DNA of 64,000 nucleotides from Limosilactobacillus reuteri (GCF_003072625.1 NZ_CP027805.1:1980185-2044184), one strand, 5' to 3'; shown: positions 26,391 to 35,758, counted from the first letter of the stretch. Translations and numbers: made by a program. The notes: generated by a model from the letters alone, not told the origin.

Positions 26391-27024
26391 AATTTTTATC
26401 TATTTGATCTGTATACTTGACGGGACATAGTGCCATTGCATCAATTGCTCCTGGACCGTTAATTCTTCTTCACACAAAAAATGCATCTTTCTCTACACAA
26501 ATTTCGATTGATGAGCAGTTTATTACTCCTGAACAAATTACCACTTCACTTTTAAATAATGAAAATTCAATAATTATCATCGACCAAGAGATTCAAACTG
26601 ATCAAATTGAATCTCGTTATTTAGGTACTGAAAACCTCTATGTTAATCTTGATAAATTTATGTATCTTGCTAATTCGCAACAGGTTTCTTTTAAGGATCT
26701 AGCCGGATTAAGTTTTGTTGTTTTGAATGATATCGGACCGTGGAAAGAAATTATCCAAAAACATATTCCAAATGCTAAATTTTTATATCAAGAAGAATGG
26801 GCCGCGCTTACTGAAATCACAAAATATTCCAGTTTCCCATACTTTAGCACTAATATAACAACAGTTAATCCACGACAACGTACTTCAGACGACAATCGTG
26901 TCAGACTTCCCATTACTGACGAAGCTGCAACAATGACATTTTATGCTAACTATCTTAAGAAACAAAAAAGTTCCTTAACGCCCCTACTTAATGAGATTAG
27001 CCAAAATTGGCCCAATTTAAGTTA

Positions 27025-28085
27025 CCCGAAATGTCAATTTAAGTTAGAAAGAAAATAGTTGCTCATCAGTGACGTAAGACATGAATACTTCATATGGAGT
27101 TCGATAGCCTAGTGATTTACGGGGCAGGTTATTTCGCTTACTCATCAGTTGGGTTACCAATTCATCAGGAAGATTGCGGAAATCTAGCTGTTTCGTTAAG
27201 CCATCCCGGCGTAAAAGACCGTTGTTGTTTTCGTTCAGCCCTCGTTGATTGGGAGCACCAACCTCGGCAAAGTAAGTGTGAAGGTCAAATTGATTGGCAA
27301 TCTCGCGCCAGCCGGCGAATTCTTTTCCGTTGTCAAAGGTAATCGATTTGAAGAAGTACCGCGGGAATTTCCGAAGCCACTGACTTAAGTGTTGGTTAAT
27401 CGCATCAGCCGTCTTTTCGTGCACATTGAGTACAATTTCGACCTTCGATTGGCGTTCGGTCAGGGTCATTACCGCCCCTTGGTGCTTTTTGCCTTGGACG
27501 GTATCAGCTTCAAGGTGCCCAAATTCAGTGGCATAGTGTGGAAAGTCCTTGGCACGCTCGTGAATACTTCGCCCCAATGGCCAGCCTTCCCGCGGCGCTC
27601 GACATAGCCATTCGGGTGCCGCTTACCTGGAACGGACATCGAAGCCGAACTGGCCACGTTCAAACATCCGGTAAAGAGTTCGCCGGTTACAACTAATTGG
27701 GCGCTCAGCGCGCCCAATAATGGTATCAGGCGTCCACCCCTGGGCAATTTTGTCGTTGATATAAGTGAGTTCAGCCAGTGACAACTGAGTACGTTTTCGG
27801 CCACAACGTTGCTTATTGCGCATATAGTGATCCTGATAATCAGCAATTGAGGCACCGGTTTCCAGGTAACGATAAACGCGATAAACGGTTTCGGCGCAAC
27901 GGTTGATCATTTGGGCCACTCGGTACGCTTTAAGCTTTTGCACGAAAGAATGGGCGATGATTGTCAGCTCGTTTGTGGTAAGATGGGTGTAAGTCATTTG
28001 TGGTTTCCTTTCTTTTGTTTAGGGGGTATTCAAAAGTCTACCACAAATGGCTTTTCTATTTTTCTAACTTAATTTTACAAACGGC
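27025..28085 (-). mobile_element. IS30-family element copy B (1061 bp)
   Basis: Ends cccgaaatgtcaattt (left on + strand) and aattttacaaacggc (right) match the copies at 30578 and 42785. The inner ends are imperfect inverted repeats, tgtaaaattaagttagaa against tgtcaatttaagttagaa. A 4-base duplication GTTA flanks it (27021-27024 and 28086-28089). It is a clean insertion into the stop codon of the LysR gene. Confidence 0.9.
27044..27997 (-). pseudogene. IS30 transposase, two-lesion frame (copy B)
   Basis: The first part (27997-27623) runs from MTYTHLTTNELTIIAHSF to QFGFDVRSR and stops at a frameshift shared with copies C and D. The catalytic half (27577-27044) has EADTVQGKKHQ, FDNGKEFAGW and LNENNNGLLRR. 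Just before it, the sequence that should read GKAGQLGRSI has lost one base at the Gln codon. Compared with the intact relative at 49916 (about 65-70% alike), the frameshift sits where VKQLPMKGKRHPNGY is expected. No single-frame transposase can be made. Confidence 0.85.
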
Positions 28086-28165
28086 GTTAAATTATAGGCG
28101 TTTAACTTGTTTCAATGAAAATCCCTATTTAAAATATTAATAAAAATGAATCATGGTGACTAAAA

Positions 28166-29155
28166 ATGACGAAAAAATTATTACTTCTTTCAACCGGTGG
28201 AACTATTGCCTCGGTTGTTTCCGATGAAGGACTAGCTCCAGGCGAATCTGGTGAAGAATTAATTAAAATGCTTGGTCGGCTGGAATACGACATTACTGTT
28301 CGTGACATTCTCGAATTAGATTCATCTAACATCCAGCCAGAAGAATGGAAAATTATTGCTGAGTCTATCTATGACCATCGTAATGACTATGACGGGATAG
28401 TCGTTTCACACGGTACAGACACGATGGCTTATACTGCCTCAATGCTAACTTTCATGCTTCAACATATCGACATCCCCGTAGTATTAACCGGTAGTCAAGT
28501 GCCAATGAATGTGATCCTTAGTGATGCTCCTGATAACTTACGACTTGCCTTTGCGGCCGCTGCTAACTGCGAACCAGGAGTCTATATTGCTTTTAATCGT
28601 AAAGTAATGCGTGGCTGTCGAAGTGTTAAAGTGCGGACAACCGCCTTTGATGCCTTCGAAAGCGTAAATGTTCCGCCAGTAGGAGAAGTTACTTCAGATG
28701 GCTTTTCCATCAGAGATCACCGACATCCCCAACCTGGTAAAAGTCAATTAAATACTAAGATCGACACCCATGTTTCACTCGTAAAGCTTTTCCCTGGATT
28801 TGACCCTGCCTTGCTCCATGCGATGACTAAAAACGGTTGTCATGGAATTGTGATTGAAGCGTATGGTCTCGGAGGAATGACCTCTATTCGCCGGAATATG
28901 GTCGCCGCGGTTGGTGAATTAATTCGGAACGGTATCCCGATTATTACTTCCAGTCAGTGTCTTTATGAACGAAGCGACCTAACAAAATACGAGGTCGGAC
29001 GACTTGCACTTCTAGAAGGAGCAATCAGTGCCCGTGACATGACTTCTGAAAGTGCCATCACTAAATTAATGTGGGGTCTTGGTCAAGGGATGGATGTTAA
29101 AGAAATTGCAGACTTCTTCAATACCGATGTTGCTGGTGAAGTAACTTTAGATTAA
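28166..29155 (+). CDS. ansA: L-asparaginase (bacterial type I, cytosolic)
   Basis: This 329-residue protein has both asparaginase threonine motifs: LLSTGGTIAS near the start (nucleophile Thr) and VVSHGTDTMAYTASM (second Thr, with Asp and Lys partners). It hydrolyses asparagine to aspartate and ammonia. There is no signal peptide, which favours the cytosolic form. A weak ribosome-binding site precedes the ATG. It lies alone between IS30 copies B and C and ends at a bidirectional terminator. Confidence 0.92.
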   Translation: MTKKLLLLSTGGTIASVVSDEGLAPGESGEELIKMLGRLEYDITVRDILELDSSNIQPEEWKIIAESIYDHRNDYDGIVVSHGTDTMAYTASMLTFMLQHIDIPVVLTGSQVPMNVILSDAPDNLRLAFAAAANCEPGVYIAFNRKVMRGCRSVKVRTTAFDAFESVNVPPVGEVTSDGFSIRDHRHPQPGKSQLNTKIDTHVSLVKLFPGFDPALLHAMTKNGCHGIVIEAYGLGGMTSIRRNMVAAVGELIRNGIPIITSSQCLYERSDLTKYEVGRLALLEGAISARDMTSESAITKLMWGLGQGMDVKEIADFFNTDVAGEVTLD

Positions 29156-29156
29156 A

Positions 29157-29205
29157 CGAATAAGAGACAGGATGAAAATTTTGTTTTTCACCTGCCTCTT
29201 ATTTT
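29157..29205. terminator. Bidirectional terminator between asparaginase and DUF1002 genes
   Basis: An imperfect hairpin, aataagag.cagg to cctg.ctcttatt, with T-runs on both strands between two convergent genes. Confidence 0.75.
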
Positions 29206-29214
29206 TTACGTCAA

Positions 29215-30216
29215 TTAAAACCAACTACGAACCCAGTTAACAAATCGTGTCCACCAAGATTGTGCTTGCTGCTTAACTGCCTGCCCATCTTGAGAATTCA
29301 AGAATTTTTTAGCTTTATTCATCATATCCCCTGATGAATTCTTTACATTATTAATCGTATCGGTTACGTGAGAGCTATAATCTTTGCTTGAACTAATTGG
29401 AGCATTATTAAACTGAACAAGGGCGTTGATAATCGGTTGTTCATGATTTTTCGTTTCATTGTAAATATTTCGTTCTTCAAGTTTTTGATTAAAGATTACT
29501 TGAATTTGATTTTGCGTTGGAGTAGTTCCTTGTTTCTTTTGTTGGTTAATTTCCTTAGTGGTATCACCAACAGCGGCCATCAATTTACCAGGATATTTAC
29601 TATCATCTTTATTAGCTTCAATTGCTCCATTTGTGGCGGTTAACATTTGGTTGGCAGATTGAGTGTTTTGCGCATTTAAACTAACACCATCTGCGGCAAT
29701 TGCTTTATATACACCCGTTAAAGCTGACTCTCCAGAAACAGCCCGGTTAGCACTAACGGTGATAGTAACATCTGTAACACCAGCCATTTGAGCGACCATT
29801 GCGTATTGCTGAGCGGTTACTTTTGTAATATTATCCTCACCATTAAATTTTTTCACGTTAACTTTAATTCCAGAGCCTGGATCGGTGGGAACAATTGCTA
29901 CTGAGCTAACCATGGCGGCATTAGTTGTGGAACCATTAGGATTGATGTACTTTTGATAATCACTAGCAGCGGCCGTTAACGTTGTAAAATTATCGTCGAC
30001 TGCTAGTACATTGTTTAATTCATTCTTATCGGCAGCCCCTGCTCCATATACAACATATGACTTATTGAGGGTATGCGTTTGCGTGCTGGAACTATTACTT
30101 GTACTTTCGCTAGTTGTTTCAGCTGCGAAAACAGTTGATTGACAAATCGGCACTGCCAATAAAGACAATGTCAAAGTAGAAGTAATTAGAATCTTGGTTA
30201 ACTTATTTGAGCGCAC
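29215..30216 (-). CDS. Secreted DUF1002-family protein
   Basis: This 333-residue protein has a clear Sec signal peptide (MRSNKLTKILITSTLTLSLLAVP, cleavage near VFAAE), a Ser/Thr-rich spacer, then the DUF1002 domain: YVVYGAGAADKNELNNVLAVDD, VTDVTITVSANRAVSGESALTGVYKA and a C-terminal LNSQDGQAVKQQAQSWWTRFVNWVRSWF helix. There is no LPXTG or membrane anchor, so it should be secreted or held loosely on the wall; the aromatic amphipathic end may bind membrane. The biochemical function of DUF1002 is unknown. Start has aaaagga upstream. Confidence 0.85.
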   Translation of the reverse strand: MRSNKLTKILITSTLTLSLLAVPICQSTVFAAETTSESTSNSSSTQTHTLNKSYVVYGAGAADKNELNNVLAVDDNFTTLTAAASDYQKYINPNGSTTNAAMVSSVAIVPTDPGSGIKVNVKKFNGEDNITKVTAQQYAMVAQMAGVTDVTITVSANRAVSGESALTGVYKAIAADGVSLNAQNTQSANQMLTATNGAIEANKDDSKYPGKLMAAVGDTTKEINQQKKQGTTPTQNQIQVIFNQKLEERNIYNETKNHEQPIINALVQFNNAPISSSKDYSSHVTDTINNVKNSSGDMMNKAKKFLNSQDGQAVKQQAQSWWTRFVNWVRSWF

Positions 30217-30368
30217 TTTATATACTCCTTTTAAAACGAATTTAATTTACGTTAATAATAAAGAAAAACTCGCGCAAATACTAGCAGATTTTATTTTCTT
30301 TACCACAGTTTAATGATTGAGTTGATGGGTTAATCTTGAGACGAAAGCGTTTATTACATTTTTCATCC

Positions 30369-30577
30369 TTACTCTCCTATCTCTTTTAGCCACGCTATCT
30401 GTCCTTTTGTTCGCGAAATAGCTCGTGTCAGAATTAAATAGTGTCCATAATTCTTTTTAATTGTATCTTTATTGGAAAAAACTAGCGTCAATCGCTGTTG
30501 AAGATATTTTAACTCTTTCTCTAATAGCGAACGTTGGCGATTAATTAATTGCGGAATTCGATCATCATTTTGATCTC
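30369..30577 (-). pseudogene. C-terminal fragment of an unidentified coiled-coil protein, cut by IS30
   Basis: An open frame runs out of IS30 copy C and reads RDQNDDRIPQLINRQR, then LLEKELKYLQQRL, LTRAISRTKGQIAWL and a stop at 30369. It is charged and heptad-like, as at the ends of MerR-type regulators, but I cannot identify it. It is not the missing part of the histidine kinase on the other side of the IS. So the two flanks of copy C come from different genes, which implies a deletion or other rearrangement at this IS. Confidence 0.6.
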
Positions 30578-31639
30578 GCCGTTTGTAAAATTAAGTTAGA
30601 AAAATAGAAAAGCCATTTGTGGTAGACTTTTGAATACCCCTAAACAAAAGAAAGGAAACCACAAATGACTTACACCCATCTTACCACAAACGAGCTGACA
30701 ATCATCGCCCATTCTTTCGTGCAAAAGCTTAAAGCGTACCGAGTGGCCCAAATGATCAACCGTTGCGCCGAAACCGTTTATCGCGTTTATCGTTACCTGG
30801 AAACCGGTGCCTCAATTGCTGATTATCAAGATCACTATATGCGCAATAAGCAACATTGTGGCCGAAAACGTACTCAGTTGTCACTGGCTGAACTCACTTA
30901 TATCAACGACAAAATTGCCCAGGGGTGGACGCCTGATACCATTTATTGGGCGCGCTGAGCGCCCAATTAGTTGTAACCGGCGAACTCTTTACCGGATGTT
31001 TGAACGTGGCCAGTTCGGCTTCGATGTCCGTTCCAGGTAAGCGGCACCCGAATGGCTATGTCGAGCGCCGCGGGAAGGCTGGCTAATTGGGGCGAAGTAT
31101 TCACGAGCGTGCCAAGGACTTTCCGCACTATGCCACTGAATTTGGGCACCTTGAAGCTGATACCGTCCAAGGCAAAAAGCACCAAGGGGCGGTAATGACC
31201 CTGACCGAACGCCAATCGAAGGTCGAAATTGTACTCAATGTGCACGAAAAGACGGCTGATGCGATTAACCAACACTTAAGTCAGTGGCTTCGGAAATTCC
31301 CGCGGCACTTCTTCAAATCGATTACCTTTGACAACGGAAAAGAATTCGCCGGCTGGCGCGAGATTGCCAATCAATTTGACCTTCACACTTACTTTGCCGA
31401 GGTTGGTGCTCCCAATCAACGAGGGCTGAACGAAAACAACAACGGTCTTTTACGCCGGGATGGCTTAACGAAACAGCTAGATTTCCGCAATCTTCCTGAT
31501 GAATTGGTAACCCAACTGATGAGTAAGCGAAATAACCTGCCCCGTAAATCACTAGGCTATCGAACTCCATATGAAGTATTCATGTCTTACGTCACTGATG
31601 AGCAACTATTTTCTTTCTAACTCAAATTGACATTTCGGG
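30578..31639 (+). mobile_element. IS30-family element copy C (1062 bp)
   Basis: Nearly identical to copies B and D but in the opposite orientation. The flanking bases (TCTC left, TAAT right) do not form a duplication and the two flanks belong to unrelated truncated genes. It therefore marks a rearrangement junction rather than a simple insertion. Confidence 0.9.
30665..31620 (+). pseudogene. IS30 transposase, three lesions (copy C)
   Basis: Starts MTYTHLTTNELTII. An extra T near 30941-30946 shifts the frame so that TPDTIIGRAE becomes TPDTIYWAR and stops at 30958. Downstream it carries the same frameshift after GFDV as copies B and D. The codon for Gln in GKAGQLGRS is taa (31084-31086), also present in copy D. 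The catalytic half from the TTG at 31087 to 31620 is open and complete. Confidence 0.85.
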
Positions 31640-32069
31640 TAATTAAATCATCAACATTAATCGCTACTTTTACGATTCGATGATGATGGACTTTTTGCTG
31701 CCGTAAATAATAGACCCCATGCCGGGTTAACTGTAGGTTCTTGATTGCTAAATTCCGCCGGTTAATTCGTTTAAAAATTTTATAGGCTTTGGGTGAGGTA
31801 TATTTTCGTTTACCATCAATGATCTCAATTGCGTCATCGTCTTGACGAGCAACATAAGCATTCAAAGAAGTTTCGCTATTTTGATTTTCGAGCCAATCTT
31901 CCTCAATGGTCTCAATCACTTCTTCTGCCTGATCATCAGCATAACGATAGATTAAATTAGTGGCGGTAACCACAAAAAGAAGATTAATAACTACTAAAAT
32001 CACTGCAAACAACATTAAGAAAAGACGAGTTAATTGCCGCGATGCAGTTACTGGATGTGTGTTACTCAT
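31640..32069 (-). pseudogene. Sensor histidine kinase, N-terminal remnant truncated by IS30
   Basis: Only about 143 codons remain: MSNTHPVTASRQLTRLF, a first transmembrane helix (about 15-38, FLMLFAVILVVINLLFVV), then an extracytoplasmic sensor region ending at NVDDLITR where the IS begins. HAMP, His box and ATPase domains are absent and are not found on the other side of the IS or elsewhere in the window. The start overlaps the response-regulator stop by four bases (ATGA), a typical two-component operon. Confidence 0.85.
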
Positions 32070-32674
32070 TGCTCATCACCTAATACATAACCAATCCCTC
32101 GCACCGTTTTAATTAAGTCGCGGTATTTGCCTAACTTGTTGCGCAAAGCACGAATATAGACATCAACGATATTGGTCTGACCATCAAAATCATACCCCCA
32201 TATTTCATTAAGAAGGTCATCACGGGTTTGAACGACTCCTGGTTCTTTAATTAGGGCAACCATGAGGGAAAATTCTTTAGGCGTTAAATGAACCCGCTTG
32301 CCATCAACCATAAATTGATGTTTCAGTAAATTAATTTCAAATGGTCCAAATTTATAATCATATTTCTCTGCTTTTTCTTGACCCAATCGTCGTAATACAA
32401 CCCTAATTCGTGCTAAAAGTTCCTCAATTTCAAATGGTTTAGTAATATAATCATCCAATCCTTGATCTAGCGCCATGCTAATATCAGAGGTTTGACTACG
32501 AGCAGTAATCATAATAATTGGAACATTACTCGACTGACGAATTTGTCGTAGGACTGTGAGACCATCATAAACTGGGAGCATCCAATTCAATAAGATTAAG
32601 GTTATTTCTTTCTCGTTAAATATTTCCAGTGCTTCTCGCCCATCTTTTGCCCAGATAACTTCATATCCTTCTAG

Positions 32675-33524
32675 AGACTGTCTGAAAACTAAAAATTCAG
32701 GTATAATCTGAGGAAAAACGAATCGAGGCATTCCGATGACAACACCTAAACGATACGAACTGGAAGATGCTCAGTGGGACCGAATCAAAGGATACTTCCC
32801 GCCATACCGGACTGGCCGTCCATCAAGCCTAGACAACCGTACCGCCCTCAACGCTATCCTCTGGCTCATGCGCAGCGGGGCTCCTTGGCGTGATCTACCT
32901 GAACGCTATGGCTCTTGGAAAACGGTGTATAGTCGCTTCCGAGCCTGGGTAAGTTCAGGCTTGTTCGAACAGGTTTTTCTCAAATTGATTGACGATCCCG
33001 ACATGGAAAACTTGAGCTTAGATTCAACGATCGTTCGAGCGCATCAAAAGGCCACTGGGGCAAAAAAACGCCGAATGTATGGTCGAAAATCAAGCTATTG
33101 GACTAAGTCGAGGTGGCCGAACGACCAAGATTCACGCACTCGTTGACGGATTAGGGAATCCCTTGGGTTTTCGCCTAACAGGTGGTCAAGTACATGATAG
33201 CCAAGTTGCCAGTGAGTTGCTGGAAGGCTTCGATATTTCTCAATCAAATATTATCGCGGATAAAGCCTATGGCACCGCGAAACTTCGCCAGTATATTAAA
33301 GATAAAGCAGCCGTCTATACCATTCCGCCAAAGGAAAATACCAAAGACAAGTGGGCCTGTGATTACCACGTTTATTGTGAGCGCCATTTGATTGAGAACT
33401 TCTTCAATCAGTTGAAGAACTTTCGTAGGATTGCAACGCGTTATGATAAGCTCGCTCATGTTTATCTGGCTACGGTTTACATTGCCTCAATTTGCATCTT
33501 ACTTAAGTAGTTTTCAGACGGACC
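32675..33524 (+). mobile_element. IS5-family element (IS427-like), 850 bp
   Basis: The inverted ends are agactgtctgaaaact and agttttcagacggacc. A 4-base CTAG duplication flanks it (32671-32674 and 33525-33528), the target preferred by the IS427 group. Removing it restores the response-regulator frame. Confidence 0.9.
32736..33510 (+). CDS. IS5-family transposase, two overlapping frames
   Basis: The first frame (32736-33146) has the N-terminal YELEDAQWDRIKGYFPP region and the first Asp motif LSLDSTIVRAHQ. The second (33079-33510) has HALVDGLGNPLGF, the next Asp motif IIADKAYGT and the Glu-containing HLIENFFNQLKNFRRIATRYDK. A run of seven A at about 33061-33067 lies at the junction. Reading it as six A joins the frames as GAKNAECMVENQAIG. 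This is either ribosomal or transcriptional slippage, as in many IS427 elements, or a one-base mutation. Confidence 0.8.
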
Positions 33525-33660
33525 CTAGTTCTAATTCAGTTATTAAGAAACTTGCAAGACTTTCTTCGTCTTCAACCAACATAATGACAGCTTTCTTCAT
33601 TATTTTGCCTCCAATTATTTGTCCTATATACTATTTTAGCTGTTTTGATTGCAGGCAAAT

Positions 33661-33687
33661 AAAAAAAGTTTCATATGAAACTTTTTT
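33661..33687. terminator. Symmetric terminator between the two-component and MarR remnants
   Basis: aaaaaagtttcatatgaaactttttt is a near-perfect palindrome with T-runs on either strand. Confidence 0.8.
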
Positions 33688-33695
33688 GCTGGTAA

Positions 33696-33899
33696 TTAGA
33701 ATTTTTGTTCAAGCCGATATAAATCATCCAAGAAATTAGCAACAATATTTAATTCATCCATTGGATATTTTGCGGTTAGTTTATCAACCAACTTAGTCTT
33801 TATTGTTTCATGCATTTGATCATGAACTTTTGCTACTTTTTTCCCATTACTCGTTAATGAATAATATATTTTCTTTTTATCATCAGGATGTTTTACTGA
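33696..33899 (-). pseudogene. MarR-family regulator, 5'-truncated
   Basis: Only the C-terminal part of the winged helix and the dimerisation helices remain: PSVKHPDDKKKIYYSLTSNGKKV (the D-[KR]-[KR] wing) and HDQMHETIKTKLV to LYRLEQKF. The N-terminal half, including the recognition helix, is missing. The frame runs into the start region of the + strand transporter, indicating a deletion between two divergent genes. No function is expected. Confidence 0.8.
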
Positions 33900-33912
33900 A
33901 GGAAGTGATGCA

Positions 33913-34840
33913 ATGTCGATTGGACAAATTTTTAACCAAGTCGTCATTATTTTCTTATTAATGCTTTTAGGGGCAGTTATTAGAAAGCTCGGATTTCTCC
34001 ATCCACAATCAATTAATAACCTAACAAATATTACACTCTACTTTTTATCGCCAATCGTAATTATTAAAGCCTTTGAACAGCCGTTTTCGCGATCACGATT
34101 TTATCAATTATTACTATTGATTGCTGGTGTCTTTCTGACCTATTTTGTTTCAATTTTGATTGCAAAACTACTTTTTCATAAAGTAAATGACCAAAATATT
34201 CGTCAAATTGCAACTTATGGAAGTATCTATTCTAACAATGGTTTTATGGGCGTTCCATTAGCACAAGGACTTTTTGGAAGTGGGGGGTCTTCTATGCCGT
34301 CGCCTCAATGATTAGTTTTAATGTCATGTCATGGACCCAGGGAATTGGAATTTTTCAAAAACGGCAGCCTCATGATTGGAGAACACAGTTAAAGAAAATT
34401 ATTTTAAATCCTAATATTATCGCTATTATTATTGGCCTTTTCCTATTCATAGTTCTTTTCGGTTGCCAAAATTAATTGCTGGTTTTATTGATTACACCAG
34501 TCCAGCGTTTACTCCACTATCAATGATTATCATCGGAAGTAATCTTGCCAATCTAAGTATTAAAAATATCAAATTACCAACTGCACTCTTGGGAAGTCTC
34601 TTCGTAAGGAATATTTTCTTCCCAATTCTAGGCACAATTATCTTATTATTATTGGGAATCACTGGTGTTCCACTCTTCACCACAGTAATCCTTAGTGCAT
34701 GTTCAGTCGCTGGCTTAGTCGTCCTTTTCACCTTACAGTCAAATGGTGATGCACGGCCAGCAACTGTTTTAATGAGTATTTCAACCATTTTGAGTTTAGC
34801 AACTATTCCATTAGTCTATTGGTTTGCTAGTTTGTGGTAA
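33913..34840 (+). pseudogene. AEC-family (auxin-efflux-carrier-like) transporter with two frameshifts
   Basis: From ATG 33913 (gaaggaag upstream) the frame reads IFNQVVIIFLLMLLGAVIRKLGFL and ALYFLSP-like helices, typical of AEC permeases. At a G6 run (34282-34287) it shifts; the next frame gives FYAVASMISFNVMSWTQGIGIF to about 34440, where a second shift leads to LPKLIAGFIDYTSPAFTPLSMIIIGSNLA and the last helices up to 34840. With both repaired it would be a normal ten-helix permease of about 308 residues. One shift is homopolymeric and could be an error or phase variation; two make decay more likely. Confidence 0.8.
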
Positions 34841-34876
34841 TAACAGTTTTTGAATAAAGCACTAAATATAATAAAC

Positions 34877-34917
34877 AGCCTCCTTAATCTATGATGAAAT
34901 TAGATATCAAGGAGGCT
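34877..34917 (+). promoter_or_regulatory. Hairpin sequestering the Shine-Dalgarno of the RibD-like gene
   Basis: AGCCTCCTT at 34877-34885 is exactly complementary to AAGGAGGCT at 34909-34917, which contains the ribosome-binding site eight bases before the ATG at 34924. Inner bases (atcta/tagat) extend the helix. It could be a translational switch or thermosensor, or serve as a terminator for the transporter gene, although the T-run after it is poor. Confidence 0.5.
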
Positions 34918-34923
34918 TTATAA

Positions 34924-35597
34924 ATGAATAAACCATATATTATCGTCCATATGATGACATCAGTTGATGGACGAATTGATTGTGGAATGACGGCCCAATT
35001 AGCCGGTGAACCCGAATACTATTCCACATTGGACAGTTTAAATGTTCCTACAAGGATTAGTGGACGTGTTACTGCAGAAACCGAATTGACGCGTGATGGT
35101 AAATTTAATCCGCAAAACAAAGAAATCCTTAGTAAGACTGACTTTGCTAAAAATGCAACTGCTGATAGTTATAATATCGTTGTCGATACTAAGGGAACTT
35201 TACAATGGAGCAAGGAAAATGGTAATAACTTCCCTCACCTAATTATTACGAGTGAACAAGTTACGAAAGATTACCTTGATTACCTCAACAGCCAAAATAT
35301 TTCATGGATCGCAACTGGGAAAGATCAAATTGACCTGGCTAAAGCGATGGAAATCCTTGCTGATGAATTTAACATTAATCGTCTAGCAATTGTTGGCGGT
35401 GGTAAAATCAATGGTAGTTTTCTAGAAGCGGGATTAATTGATGAAATCAGTATTTTAATTGGGGCTGGTGCCGATGAACCGGTCAACCAAGCCTTTTTGA
35501 TGGCCGTCCAGAAAGCAATCGTCCAATTGCTCTTCAATTAAAAGATGTTGAAAGCTATGAAGATGGCGCCGTCTGGTTACGGTATTTGGTTAAGTAA
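34924..35597 (+). pseudogene. RibD C-terminal/DHFR-like reductase with a late frameshift
   Basis: The first 190 codons match the RibD-type reductase family: MNKPYIIVHMMTSVDGRIDC, SGRVTAETELTRDGKFNP, LAIVGGGKINGSFLEAGLIDEISILIGAGAD. At a T5 run (35493-35497) the frame shifts. With one more T it continues AFFDGRPESNRPIALQLKDV and ends VWLRYLVK at 35597, a natural family ending. The enzyme would use NAD(P)H; no riboflavin genes are near, so the substrate is open. The ORF as read ends in 15 wrong residues at 35541. A sequencing error is quite possible. Confidence 0.75.
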
Positions 35598-35606
35598 CTG
35601 AAATTT

Positions 35607-35649
35607 AAATGCATAGGGTCATGGTAAATTACTGTGATTCTATGCATTT
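35607..35649 (+). terminator. Hairpin after the RibD-like gene
   Basis: Arms aaatgcatag and ctatgcattt with further inner pairing (ggtaa/ttac) form a long stem ten bases after the restored stop codon at 35597. The following T-run is short. The rest of 35650-35755 holds nothing I recognise. Confidence 0.55.
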
Positions 35650-35758
35650 GTGCTTTAAAAACAAGAAAACACAAGAGCTCTCGCACATACTTTGAGTATT
35701 TAAACCAAAGTAGCGAAAAGTCTTGCGTAATGAAGATTATAAAGTTGAAGTGCAAGAT

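Larger units (their letters stand above)
24774..26430 (+). mobile_element. IS3-family element, about 1657 bp
   Basis: Terminal sequences share agtatacagat.aaatag (left 24779-24796; inverted on the right near 26402-26418). The left end also forms a 21-base hairpin with sequence inside it, like the element at 20449. The boundaries given assume a 4-base duplication tgcc (24770-24773 and 26431-26434), because that restores the LysR frame; the right end is then longer than the left, so the exact ends are uncertain by several bases. Confidence 0.8.
24477..27058 (+). pseudogene. LysR-family regulator split by an IS3 element
   Basis: Codons 1-99 (24477-24773) give an intact winged helix: ELVTFANEKTLAKTAEKLNVTQPTVTRGMQKLEDDLG. 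The frame is cut by an IS at 24774. Removing the element and one copy of tgcc joins IKIGYNA to IASIAPGPLILLH at 26435 in frame, and the ligand-binding domain continues to 27022. The native stop codon was hit by IS30 copy B: the target duplication GTTA overlaps the TAA, so the frame now runs 12 codons into the IS. The regulator should be non-functional unless the IS3 element leaves. Confidence 0.85.
32066..33600 (-). pseudogene. OmpR-family response regulator interrupted by IS5, Asp-to-Asn receiver
   Basis: The 5' part is on the far side of the IS: ATG at 33600, MKKAVIMLVEDEESLASFL. Joining across the element at CTAG gives ITELELEGYEVIWAKDG and a full receiver plus a winged-helix DNA-binding domain (RVHLTPKEFSLMVALI, NIVDVYIRALRNKLGKY). 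The phosphoacceptor position reads LILLNWMLP: residue 54 is Asn where the family has Asp. The frame from 32731, starting inside the IS, would lack the acidic pocket. Both the insertion and the substitution argue against phospho-signalling. Confidence 0.85.

Noticed and set aside
27094..27607. Open frames on the + strand inside IS30 copy B (also in copies C and D)
   Set aside because: They are antisense shadows of the transposase catalytic half, repeated in each copy for that reason only.
35650..35755. Possible small RNA or short gene between two hairpins
   Set aside because: No promoter, ribosome-binding site or conserved frame could be supported.
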